Shown here: positions 27,235 to 35,629 of the stretch, in pieces
Position numbering within the stretch: the first letter of the stretch is position 1
Layout of the letters: the number at the start of each line of letters is the position of its first letter
Source: DATAOG01 sp963753685
GTDB lineage: Bacteria > Pseudomonadota > Alphaproteobacteria > Geminicoccales > Geminicoccaceae
NCBI GenBank assembly: GCA_963753685.1
Contig: CAVWDE010000005.1
Location: 124,001-188,000 of the forward strand
Direction of reading: 5' to 3'
DNA: 64,000 nt
Position numbers and translations under genes: made by a program
The notes under the pieces: model-generated
What the model saw: only the letters and a program-made list of their open reading frames with translations
The model's database searches: none
What the model was told of the DNA's origin: nothing

Positions 27235-27990
27235 TCAGGCTCCTGTCCGTGAGCGGCGGAGCCATTCGTCGAGAGCGATGCGACCGAGGCGCGCTTCGCC
27301 CAACGGCACCAGCGAGCGTTCCTCGACCCGGCCGCCGGCGTATCGGGCCTCGGGGTCGCTCACCACCTCACGCGGGTCGCCGACCGCCTTCAGATAGCGG
27401 GCGACGATTTCGTTGAACGGCGCTCGTTCGGGGCCTGCGATCTCGACGATGCCGTTGTGCGGCGCGGCGAGCGCGACATCGGCGACGATGGCAGCAACGT
27501 CGTCCGCCGCGATGGGCTGGAACAGGCCGGGCGAGACCCTGACCAGGTTTCCATCCGCACTTGCATCGGCGATGTAGCCGAGGAATTCCAGGAACTGGGT
27601 CGAGCGGATGATGGTGTAGGGGATGCCGGAGGCCTCGATCAGTTTCTCTTGGGCGACCTTGGCGCGGAAGTAGCCGTTGTCGGGCGTCCGGTCGGTTCCG
27701 ACGATCGAGAGCGCGACATGGTGCCGCACGCCCGCTGCGGCCTCCGCGGCGAGAAGGTTGCGCCCGGAGGTCTCGAAGAACTCCAGCACCGCCTTGTCTT
27801 CAAATGAGGGCGAATTGGCGAGGTCGATCACCACCCGCGCGCCGGCCATGGCCTCTTTGACGCCCTCGCCGGTGATGGTGTTGATGCCGCTTTTGGGCGA
27901 AGCGGCGACGACCTCGTGGTCGCCCTGGCGCAGAATGGCGACGGTCTTCGAGCCGATCAGGCCGGTGCCGCCGATGACGACGATCTTCAT
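27235..27990 (-). CDS. NmrA-like atypical SDR, NAD(P)-binding
   Basis: A 251-residue Rossmann protein starting MKIVVIGGTGLIGSKTVAIL, the nucleotide-binding glycine motif of atypical short-chain dehydrogenases. There is no YxxxK catalytic pair in the usual place, and the segment YTIIRSTQFLEFLG matches NmrA/HSCARG-type redox sensors and NAD(P)H-binding proteins. An AGGGAGGG ribosome site precedes the ATG. It has no obvious partner gene. Confidence 0.83.
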   Translation of the reverse strand: MKIVVIGGTGLIGSKTVAILRQGDHEVVAASPKSGINTITGEGVKEAMAGARVVIDLANSPSFEDKAVLEFFETSGRNLLAAEAAAGVRHHVALSIVGTDRTPDNGYFRAKVAQEKLIEASGIPYTIIRSTQFLEFLGYIADASADGNLVRVSPGLFQPIAADDVAAIVADVALAAPHNGIVEIAGPERAPFNEIVARYLKAVGDPREVVSDPEARYAGGRVEERSLVPLGEARLGRIALDEWLRRSRTGA

Positions 27991-28078
27991 GGTTGACCCT
28001 CCCTTGTCGATGACTGGCGATTCTTATTTAGTGGTTCAGGCCCGCCCGGCCACCGGTCCAAAACGACTCCGCACAGAA

Positions 28079-28458
28079 GCGCACTCGAGACGGCGGCCGG
28101 CAAGGCTTCCGGGGGGCTCAGGGACCTCGGCCGCCACGCCGAGCTGCTGCAGACCGGCATCCGCATGCTGGGTGGCGCGCTCGCAGGTGTCACCACGGCC
28201 GGCGGCCTCGCCGCGCTGGTGAACCCCCGATCTCGGCCGCGGATGCCATCGGCAAGACCGCGGACAAGGATCGGGGCCGAGGCACTGCAGGAGCTGCGGT
28301 TTGCCGCGAAGGCCTCCGGCGTCGAGCAGCAGACCCTCGACATGGCGCTGCAGCGCTTCACCCGGCGGACGGCGGAGGCGGCGCAGGGCACCGGCGAGGC
28401 CAAGGACGCGCTGGCTCAGCTGGGCATGACGCTCCGCGACCAGGACGACATCTGCGTC
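28079..28458 (+). pseudogene. Phage tail tape-measure protein fragment
   Basis: The frame LETAAGKASGGLRDL leads through a hydrophobic stretch (MLGGALAGVTTAGGLAALV). Near 28230 the sequence for SAADAIGKTADK is in another frame, then the first frame resumes with GAEALQELRFAA, QQTLDMALQRFTRRTAEAAQ and GTGEAKDALAQLG. This is the N-terminal domain of lambdoid/Mu-like tape-measure proteins. The rest of the gene and all other tail genes are absent, so it is a lone prophage relic. Confidence 0.75.
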
Positions 28459-28514
28459 AGAGCGAGTAGAACTCTGCAGGAATCGCATCGATCATCCCTC
28501 TGGCCAGAAAGGCG

Positions 28515-28541
28515 CCGGCGGGAGGGCGAGCCTCCCGCCGG
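28515..28541 (-). terminator. Strong hairpin at the end of the sulfatase operon
   Basis: A perfect 11-bp stem CCGGCGGGAGG / CCTCCCGCCGG with a 5-base loop. On the minus strand it comes 10 bases after the last sulfatase-remnant stop and is followed by a short CTTT. It probably ends transcription of the minus-strand operon and may also stop plus-strand reads. Confidence 0.65.
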
Positions 28542-28550
28542 AACGGCACG

Positions 28551-28757
28551 TCAGTGACCCTGACCCTCCTGAAGGGTGCCGAGGACCTCATCCATGTTGA
28601 AGCTCGCGGGCTTTTGGCGCGGCGGGACCTCACGCACGCTTTCCAGCTGCTGCGCCACCAGCGCCTGCGCCGGCACCAAGAGGAACGCGTGCCGGATCCA
28701 CCACCAGAATGTTCGGCCTCGAGGCCTGTGCTGCGCCGATGCCGTCGTGATCACGGC
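28551..28757 (-). pseudogene. Third sulfatase, remnant with large internal deletion
   Basis: One minus frame starts near GAAQASRPNILVV, which is the usual signal-peptide junction plus first beta strand of an arylsulfatase. After a change of frame the sequence becomes HAFLLVPAQALVAQQLESV, REVPPRQKPASFNMDEVL, the usual C-terminal end of periplasmic arylsulfatases, and stops at 28551. Nearly everything between, including the active site, is gone. It is the last gene of the operon. Confidence 0.6.
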
Positions 28758-28763
28758 TTGCCG

Positions 28764-31284
28764 CTACTGACGGCTCATCGCCTGCTTGGCAGCGGCGGCG
28801 GCTTCCTCCTCCGCAGTGTTCTGGAGCATCTGCCCCGAGACGTCTGCCGTCACCTCGAAGATCGTGCCGGTGAAGGCGAACGGCGGTTCGTAGAGTTGCG
28901 ATACCGACGAGCCGGCATTGCGGCCGACGCTGAGGCCGCCGCCGAGCCCGATCAGCAGCGGGATCGTGTACGGCAGATCGAACTGCCCGACCAGCCGGTC
29001 GTCGATGAACAGCTTGCCGTTGCCCGGCGCGCCCTTGCCCTTGGCGATGTCGGGTTTGCCCGTGGGCGCGAACTCGTAGCGCAGCTTCGCCTTGCCTTCC
29101 GGCACGGCCTCGCTCGAACTCGATGTGAAATTCCTCCGCTCCGACATAGTTGTGCACGTAGTGCAGCTTGCCGTCCTTGACGAACAGCGAGTAGCCGCCG
29201 GCGTTGGAGCCGTGGCTGATCAAGACGCCTTGCGCGCCGCCGCTCGGCACTTCGACATCGGCGGTCAGGCTGTGCGCGCGATTGAGCACCTTCACGGCGA
29301 CGTTTTCCGGCACCGTTTGCGTGTGCGGGTAATAGACGTAGGTCTGCCGGTCCTTGGTCAGTTGCGGGCGCTCGTCCGCGAAGCGCGCCGTGCCGCGGCT
29401 GTCGAGGGGTAGCACGTTGTACTTGCCGGCTTCGACGTACCACAGCGCGATCATCTCGATCAGCTTGGGGCGATTGGTGTCGGCAAGGTTGTTGGTCTCC
29501 GCGGGATCGTCGGCGAGATTGTAGAGTTCCCAACCCTTGGCATCGAGCTCGCGCAGCTTGTCTTCGGTGAGCTCGAGCTGGCCGAAAAAGGCCTTCGCCT
29601 CGGTGAAGGAAGGTCCCGGGAACGGGCACACGGCGCGCCAGCCGTCGTGGTAGATCGCCCGGTGCGCGAACATCTCGAAGTATTGCGTGTGATGCTGCGA
29701 GGCCGCATTCCCGTCGTCGAACGTGTGGGCGAAGCTCACGCCCTCGATCGGCGATTGGGTGACGCCGCGGATCTCCTCGGGCGGTTGGACGCCGAGCGCG
29801 TCCAGAACCGTCGGCACCATGTCGATCGCATGCGCGAACTGGGTCCTGATCTCGCCCTTCGCCTTGATCCCCTTCGGCCAATGCACCAGGAACGGATCGG
29901 AGACGCCGCCGCGATAGGTCTCCCGCTTCCAGCGTTTGAACGGCGTGTCGCCGGCGAAGGTCCAGCCCCAGGCATAGTGGTTGAAGTATTTCGGGCCGCC
30001 GAGCTCGTCGAGCGCCTTGAGGTTCTGCTGCAGATCGTCCGGTACGTTGTTGAAGAACTTGTTCTCGTTGGTCGAGCCGGTCGGCCCACCCTCTGAGCTC
30101 GCACCATTGTCCGAGATCAGCATGATCAGCGTATTGTCGAGCTCGTCTGTGGCGGCGAGAAAATCGACCAGGCGGCCGATCTGATGATCGGTGTGCTCGA
30201 GAAATCCGGCGAACACCTCCATCATGCGCGCATAGAGCTTGCGCTCGTCGGCCGACAGCCCGGTCCAGTCCTGCACGTCCGGATCGTGGCGCGAGAGCGT
30301 GGCGTTCTGTGGGATGACGCCAAGCTCCTTCTGCCGGGCGAAGGTCTTCTCGCGATAGACGTCCCAGCCGTCGTCGAACGCGCCTTTATATTTGTCGGCC
30401 CACGCCTTCGGGACCTGATGCGGCGCGTGCTGGGCGCCGGTCGCGAAGTACATGAAGAACGGCTTGTCCGGCGCCAGCTGTTTGGCATCCGCGATGAAGC
30501 TGATTGCCTTGTCGACCAGGTCAGGCGTCAGGTGGTAGCCCTCGTCGGGCGTCTTGGGCGGCTCGACCTGACGGTTGTCGTACACCAGGTCCGGATAGTA
30601 CTGGCTGGTGTCGCCGCCCAGGAAGCCGTAGTAGCGCTGGAAGCCGCGCCCGAGCGGCCAGCGGTCGTAGGGGCCGGCGGCGCTGATCTGCTCGGCCGGC
30701 GTCAGGTGCCATTTGCCGAGCGCGTAGGTGCTGTAGCCTTCGCCGAGCAGGATCTCCGACAGAAAGCCGTTCTCGAACGGAATGACGCCGTTGGCGCCGG
30801 GGTAGCCTTCCGAGCCCTCGGTGATGCAGGCCATGCCGTTCGAGTGATGGTTGCGGCCGGTCAGGATGCAGGAGCGCGTCGGCGAGCACAGCGCCGTCGT
30901 GTGCATGTTGTTGTAGAGCAGGCCGCCCGCGGCGAGCCTGTCGATGTTGGGCGTCCGGATCGGCGAGCCGAAGCAGCCGAGCTGTCCGAAGCCGGTGTCG
31001 TCGATCACGATGAAGAGCACGTTGGGGGCACCCGGCCGGGCGCGAATCGGCGCGGGCCACGCAGGCTTGGATTCGCCGATCGTGCGGCCGATGACGCCCG
31101 GGAACGTGGTTCCGGGCTTGTACTCCAAAAGATCGGCGCGCGCGGGCCGCGCGAGGCCGGCGCCCAACGCGGCCGAGACCGCAAGGGAGGATCCTCCGGC
31201 GAGCAGCAGATCGCGGCGCTTGATGCCGCCCGCTTGCGGCGACGGTGTGCCTTTAGACTTGTCGCTGGTGTGGTCGTCACTCAT
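28764..31284 (-). pseudogene. Arylsulfatase with Tat signal, one-base frameshift near C-terminus
   Basis: The gene begins at an ATG overlapping the stop of the formylglycine enzyme (ATGA). A twin-arginine signal (KRRDLLLAGGSSLAVSAALG) is followed by the sulfatase core: VLFIVIDDTGFGQLGCFG (metal Asp pair), active-site CSPTR with the Cys that becomes formylglycine, GKWHL, and LISDNGAS. After about 720 residues an extra base near 29118 moves the frame; the next frame goes on SSEAVPEGKAKLRYEFAP, GNGKLFIDDRLVGQ to a stop at 28764. The full product would be about 840 residues. The catalytic part is intact, so a shortened protein might still work. Confidence 0.85.
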
Positions 31285-32279
31285 GTCCGTGTCCTCTCTG
31301 CTCTCAGGATGCAGCGGAAGCCCAGATGGCTGGTCGAGGTGTCGACCGGCTGGGCGTGGCGGGCGGCCGGCCGGTAGCGCTGGCAGTAGTTGGGCGCGCA
31401 CAAGTGCGAGCCGCCCTTGATCACCTTGCGCGGGATTCTGATACTCGGTTCGCCGGGGTCGTAGCTCTCCTGCTCGCGGCCGCCGCGCGGGTTTTCCGGG
31501 ATGCAGCAGGGCTTTTGGGCATCAGCCGCGTGCTCGGCCGTGAACCAGTCGGTCGTCCATTCCCAGACGTTGCCGATCATGTCGTGGACGCCGTAGCCGT
31601 TGGGCGGGAAGGCGGTCACCGGCGAGGTCTGATCAAACCCGTCGAGGCGGCTGTTCTCATGGGGAAAAGCGCCCTGCCAGGTGTTCGCCATCTGCCGGCC
31701 GCCGGGCGCGAACTCGTCGCCCCAGGCGAACTCGGCGCCCTCCAGCCCGCCGCGCGCGGCGAACTCCCATTCCGCCTCGGTCGGCAATTCCTTGCCCGCC
31801 CAGACCGCGTAGGCTTCGGCGTCCCGGTAGGCGATGTGGACGACCGGATGCTCTGTGAGGCCGGCGATCGAAGAGCGCGGGCCATAGGGCCGCCGCCAGT
31901 CGGCGCCGAACTTGAGCCGCCACCACTGCGACCAGTCGTCGAGGTCGACCGGCCCCTTGGGCGCGCTGAAGATCAGCGAGCCCGCCCGCAGCATGTGCGG
32001 CAGGGCACCGGGATAGTCCTTAGGGTCCGGCGGCCTCTCGGCCACCGTGACGTAGCCGGTCGCTTTGACGAAGCGGCGGAACTCGCGGTTGGTGACCGGC
32101 GTCCGGTCGATCCAGAAGCCGTCGACCCGGACCCGATGCGCCGGCGCCTCCTCCGGATAGTGCCGGTCGGAGCCCATGCGGAAGGTTCCACTCTCGACCC
32201 GGACCATCCCCGCCCGCCCCGGCGATTCGGGCGCGGACTGACCAGTGCGCATGGCGTCGCTGGCATTGGCTGCGATCAT
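31281..32279 (-). CDS. Formylglycine-generating enzyme (sulfatase activator)
   Basis: A 332-residue SUMF1-like protein. It oxidises the active-site Cys of sulfatases to formylglycine. Features: GMVRVESGTFRMGSDRHYPE at the domain start, TNREFRRFVKATGYVT, LPTEAEWEFAARGG, GYGVHDMIGNVWEWTTDWF and the C-terminal KGGSHLCAPNYCQRYRPAAR, which carries the catalytic Cys pair that binds copper in FGE. The ATG at 32279 is chosen for its GGGGAG site; a TTG at 32342 would add 21 residues. It sits between two sulfatase genes and overlaps the downstream one by four bases. Confidence 0.9.
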   Translation of the reverse strand: MIAANASDAMRTGQSAPESPGRAGMVRVESGTFRMGSDRHYPEEAPAHRVRVDGFWIDRTPVTNREFRRFVKATGYVTVAERPPDPKDYPGALPHMLRAGSLIFSAPKGPVDLDDWSQWWRLKFGADWRRPYGPRSSIAGLTEHPVVHIAYRDAEAYAVWAGKELPTEAEWEFAARGGLEGAEFAWGDEFAPGGRQMANTWQGAFPHENSRLDGFDQTSPVTAFPPNGYGVHDMIGNVWEWTTDWFTAEHAADAQKPCCIPENPRGGREQESYDPGEPSIRIPRKVIKGGSHLCAPNYCQRYRPAARHAQPVDTSTSHLGFRCILRAERTRT

Positions 32280-32418
32280 GAGACTCCCCGACCCCACCAC
32301 GCCGACCGGAGCCGGTGTCGCACCGGCCCCGACCGTTTTCAACAGCCGCCCGCCGGCTGCGGCTCAACCGGCGCGCGGTCTTGTCGTCCACCTCCGATCA
32401 ACGACTACGGCAGCTCGA

Positions 32419-33984
32419 TCAATTCCGTGGCGCCGCCACGCTATTGAGCAGATCGAGCGCCTGTTGGATCTGGGCGGTCCGGTAGCTCAGACCACCACTC
32501 AGTGAGCCGCCGGTTGCCGGCGGATAGTCTTTGAGGGTTGCGGCGAACTTCGCGACCTGCTCCTGGGCCGGCACGAAGGTCCAAAGCAGATCCGCGTACC
32601 ACCGGACATACATCGCCAAATCGTGCGGCGCAGACTCGAACGGGTCGGCACGAAGATTGACGATAACCGGCCAAGCCGGCGTCTTTCGGTAGGCCGTGTT
32701 GATGCCGCCTTCGGTAATCGCGAAGTTTATCTTCCAGTCGTCGTAGCGGATGGCGTTCAAATTCCCGCCCTGGTCAAAATAAAAGATCTCGTGACGAGGG
32801 CTCTTCGGCTCCTTGCCCTGAAAGAAGGGCAGGAAATTATAGCCGTCAAGGTGCTGCTTGAAGACACGATCGCCGAGCTTGTAGCCCTTGGCCACCTTCT
32901 CGACGACGTCCGGGTCGCCGGCGGCGGCGAGCAGCGTCGGCATCCAGTCCTCGTGGGAGATGATGTTGTTGTAGACCGTTCCGGGCTTGATCGTGCCGGG
33001 CCAGCGCACGAGCAGGGGCACGCGGAACCCGCCCTCCCAAGTGGTCCCCTTTTCACCGTAAAAAGGCGTCGAGCCGCCGTCCGGCCAGGTGAGCTTCTCG
33101 GCACCGTTGTCGGTAGAGTAGATCACGATGGTGTTGTCGGCGATGCCGAGGTCATCGAGCTTCTTCAGCACTTTGCCGACCATTTCATCGTGCTCGACCA
33201 TGCCATCGGGGTAGAGGCCGATGCCGGTCTTGCCTTCCGACTCCTTCTTGAGTCGGGTCCAGACGTGCATGCGCGTGGTGTTGTACCAAACGAAGAACGG
33301 CTTGTGCTTGCCGACCGCGCCATCGATGAATTTCATCGCCGCCTCGTGGATCTCCTGATCGATCGTTGGCATGCGGGCGGTTGTCAGCGGCCCCGTGTCC
33401 TCAATCCTTTGCGTGCCGTCGGGATTGGCCCATGAGTGGAGTACCCCACGCGGACCATACTTCTTCCTGAACTCTGGATTCTTCGGATAGTAATAACCCT
33501 CCGGCTCCTCCTCGGCATTCAAGTGATACAGGTTGCCAAAGAACTCATCGAAGCCGTGGTTGGTCGGCAGGTGCTCGTCCCGATCACCGAGGTGGTTCTT
33601 GCCAAACTGGCCGCTCGTGTAGCCAAGCGGCTTCAGCAATTCGGCGATGGTGGGCATGTTCTCGGTGATGCCCTGTTTCGAGCCGGGCACGCCGATGGTC
33701 AGGAGGCCAGTGCGAAACGGATTTTGCCCGAGAATAAAATCGGCGCGACCGGCGGTGCACGATTGCTGGGCGTAAACGTCGGTAAAAAGCGCGCCCTCGT
33801 TCGCGATGCGATCGATGTTCGGCGTTTGGTAGCCCATCATGCCGCGGCTGTAAGCGCCGACGTTCCAGAACCCGATGTCGTCACCCCAGATCACGAGGAT
33901 GTTCGGCTTCGACGCCCCCTGCGCCGATGCCGTCGAGACCGAGAGCGCCAGGAGCGCTCCCGCCATCAAGCCTGTCCGTATCAT
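32419..33984 (-). CDS. Periplasmic arylsulfatase, CTAGR active site
   Basis: A 521-residue sulfatase with a Sec signal (MIRTGLMAGALLALSVSTASAQ). Metal site ILVIWGDDIGFWN; active site SCTAGRADFILGQNP, a C-x-A-x-R version of the sulfatase signature whose Cys is open to formylglycine formation; GKNHLGD; and STDNGAEKLTWPDGG. The C-terminus (FVPAQEQVAKFAATLKDYPP) resembles the remnant at 28.6 kb. A strong AAAGGAGG site precedes the ATG. It would release sulfate from an organic sulfate ester in the periplasm. Confidence 0.92.
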   Translation of the reverse strand: MIRTGLMAGALLALSVSTASAQGASKPNILVIWGDDIGFWNVGAYSRGMMGYQTPNIDRIANEGALFTDVYAQQSCTAGRADFILGQNPFRTGLLTIGVPGSKQGITENMPTIAELLKPLGYTSGQFGKNHLGDRDEHLPTNHGFDEFFGNLYHLNAEEEPEGYYYPKNPEFRKKYGPRGVLHSWANPDGTQRIEDTGPLTTARMPTIDQEIHEAAMKFIDGAVGKHKPFFVWYNTTRMHVWTRLKKESEGKTGIGLYPDGMVEHDEMVGKVLKKLDDLGIADNTIVIYSTDNGAEKLTWPDGGSTPFYGEKGTTWEGGFRVPLLVRWPGTIKPGTVYNNIISHEDWMPTLLAAAGDPDVVEKVAKGYKLGDRVFKQHLDGYNFLPFFQGKEPKSPRHEIFYFDQGGNLNAIRYDDWKINFAITEGGINTAYRKTPAWPVIVNLRADPFESAPHDLAMYVRWYADLLWTFVPAQEQVAKFAATLKDYPPATGGSLSGGLSYRTAQIQQALDLLNSVAAPRN

Positions 33985-34036
33985 CGCGTCCTCCTTTCGA
34001 CGGTTGGGTATTCGTCGGCGTACGGGCTTCGTTCCG

Positions 34037-34855
34037 CTACTTCGGAAACAGGAACTGGAGCTGGAAGCGCATGATCCACTCCGGGCCGTACTGCGGGTGC
34101 TCGACGTTGTAGAAGCCCTGCAGCTGGGCGTTCATCGGCTGGTTGCCGATCTTGAAGATCTTGCCGAAGCCGCCGCCGACCGGCACGGTCCAGGTGTTGT
34201 CGCTGTCCGCTTCCCAGTTCGCCGTGATGACCGGCGAGGAACTCAGATACCAGCCGTCCGCCATGTTGTAGTTGACGAACGGCTGGATCAGCAGCTGGCT
34301 GACGTCCTGGCGGTCGCTGTCGCCGGCGAACGACCACAGCTGGCGGACCAGGCTGCCGATCACCCACGGCCCCGGCTGCGCCAGCGCAACGGCTGCCGGC
34401 CCGGCGCTCCATTTCTGGGTGCCGATCTTCTTGTCGGTCGCGGTCGGAATGGTGAGCGATGGCCCGATTCCCCAGATCACCGGGCCAGAGTTCGCCGGCG
34501 AGAAGTAGACCGAGTGGTTGATGTCGCCGAGACCGAACGTGCTGCCGCCGCTCACGCCCTCCGGCAACTCCGGCAGCCCCGAGGTCACGTCGGGCAGATA
34601 AATGAGCGGCACGATCGTGCGATTGACGATGTTCCAGTCGCCGACCGTGAACGGGATCACCGGCTGGATGTTGAGGACGTTGGCCGTGTCGTCGTCCGGG
34701 CCGACGCCGAACAGGGTGTTGTTCTGGAACGGCAGGCTGATCATCGCCGCGACCGGGTTCTGCGCCGCCTTGGCGAGATCCGCCTGGTCCTGCGCGAACG
34801 CCGCCGATGTCAGCGGCAGCAGCGCGGCTGGCAACAGCCAGAGTCGTGTCGTCAT
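34037..34855 (-). CDS. Outer-membrane beta-barrel protein (porin/transporter-like)
   Basis: A 272-residue protein with a signal peptide (MTTRLWLLPAALLPLTSAAFA). The body is rich in alternating aromatic/hydrophobic strands and ends LQFLFPK. It matches the group often annotated as transporter or neuromedin U family in sulfatase and hydrocarbon-related operons (AAMISLPFQNN, YLPDVTSG, GLGDINHSVYFSP). It is the first gene of the minus-strand sulfatase operon, so it may admit the sulfated substrate; that role is an inference. An upstream start at 34930 is unlikely because it would hide the signal peptide. Confidence 0.78.
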   Translation of the reverse strand: MTTRLWLLPAALLPLTSAAFAQDQADLAKAAQNPVAAMISLPFQNNTLFGVGPDDDTANVLNIQPVIPFTVGDWNIVNRTIVPLIYLPDVTSGLPELPEGVSGGSTFGLGDINHSVYFSPANSGPVIWGIGPSLTIPTATDKKIGTQKWSAGPAAVALAQPGPWVIGSLVRQLWSFAGDSDRQDVSQLLIQPFVNYNMADGWYLSSSPVITANWEADSDNTWTVPVGGGFGKIFKIGNQPMNAQLQGFYNVEHPQYGPEWIMRFQLQFLFPK

Positions 34856-35119
34856 CGTGCAAGTCCATAGGTTGGGGCGATTCCGCGAGGACAGCCGCCG
34901 GGCGAGCCTGCCCACCGACCTCCACGGCAACGAGCAGCGGCGAAGCCACCGCCATGTGATGGCTCGATGTCGCTAGGGCTTTGCCCATCGCTTGGCGCCC
35001 TCCTCGTCGAAAGCCGGGTGGGTTGACGACGAACGGTCCGAGTCTGGCTACGGATCGCCACGCCATCCGGATCACTGCGTTGAGGCCCCATCTCAACATT
35101 TCCATGCCCCGGGTCGCGC

Positions 35120-35275
35120 TCAGAACCGCACCGCGGCGCCCAGCGCCGGGCCGTACATGGTCACGTCCCACTTGAAGTTGTTGTGGTCGTAGTCCTGGTG
35201 CAGCGCGGGGTCGCCGACCGCGAAGGTCGTCGGGTGGCCGAAAAGGGTCGCTTCCAGGATCACGGGATCGTCCCT
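35120..35275 (-). pseudogene. C-terminal fragment of an outer-membrane protein
   Basis: A minus frame of about 50 codons reads PVILEATLFGHPTTFAVGDP, ALHQDYDHNNFKWDVTMYG, PALGAAVRF and stops. A terminal Phe after alternating residues is the usual outer-membrane insertion signal. No signal peptide or further strand is found upstream. The family is not identified. The bases from 34856 to 35119 hold nothing else that I recognise. Confidence 0.5.
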
Positions 35276-35408
35276 CGCTTGCCAGGCGCGCCGCGGCGGA
35301 GAGGCGGGCTGCGTCGAGGCGCCTCCACCCCGCGGCTTCCTGAGGTGGCTGCCGGCGCAAGCTAGCCGGCGCCGCCGGGGTCAAGCCCTGTCGGAGGCAG
35401 GCCGTGGT

Positions 35409-35434
35409 GGCAAGTAAGTTACGGTAAGCTTACC
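35409..35434 (-). repeat. GTAAGCTTAC repeat, copy 1 (inverted relative to copy 3)
   Basis: Starts GGCAAGTAAGTTACGG and ends GTAAGCTTACC. It is two adjacent dyads, GTAA-N-TTAC and GTAAGCTTAC. Over 27 bases it matches the inverse of copy 3 at all but three positions. Confidence 0.75.
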
Positions 35435-35629
35435 CCGACGCCGGCCGCGGCGAGGCGAGGTCGGCAGGCGACGCCGGGGCTACCCCGCCCGGCTTTGATC
35501 ACGCCGTCGATGACATCGGGCACCCCGGGCCCACTCGAAGTGAAGGCTGACAATCGTCTCGCGGTGACCCCAAGCGGGTCGTACGTTCGAACGCGACAGG
35601 CCGGCGACCTGAGCCGGCGACGGGTCAGA

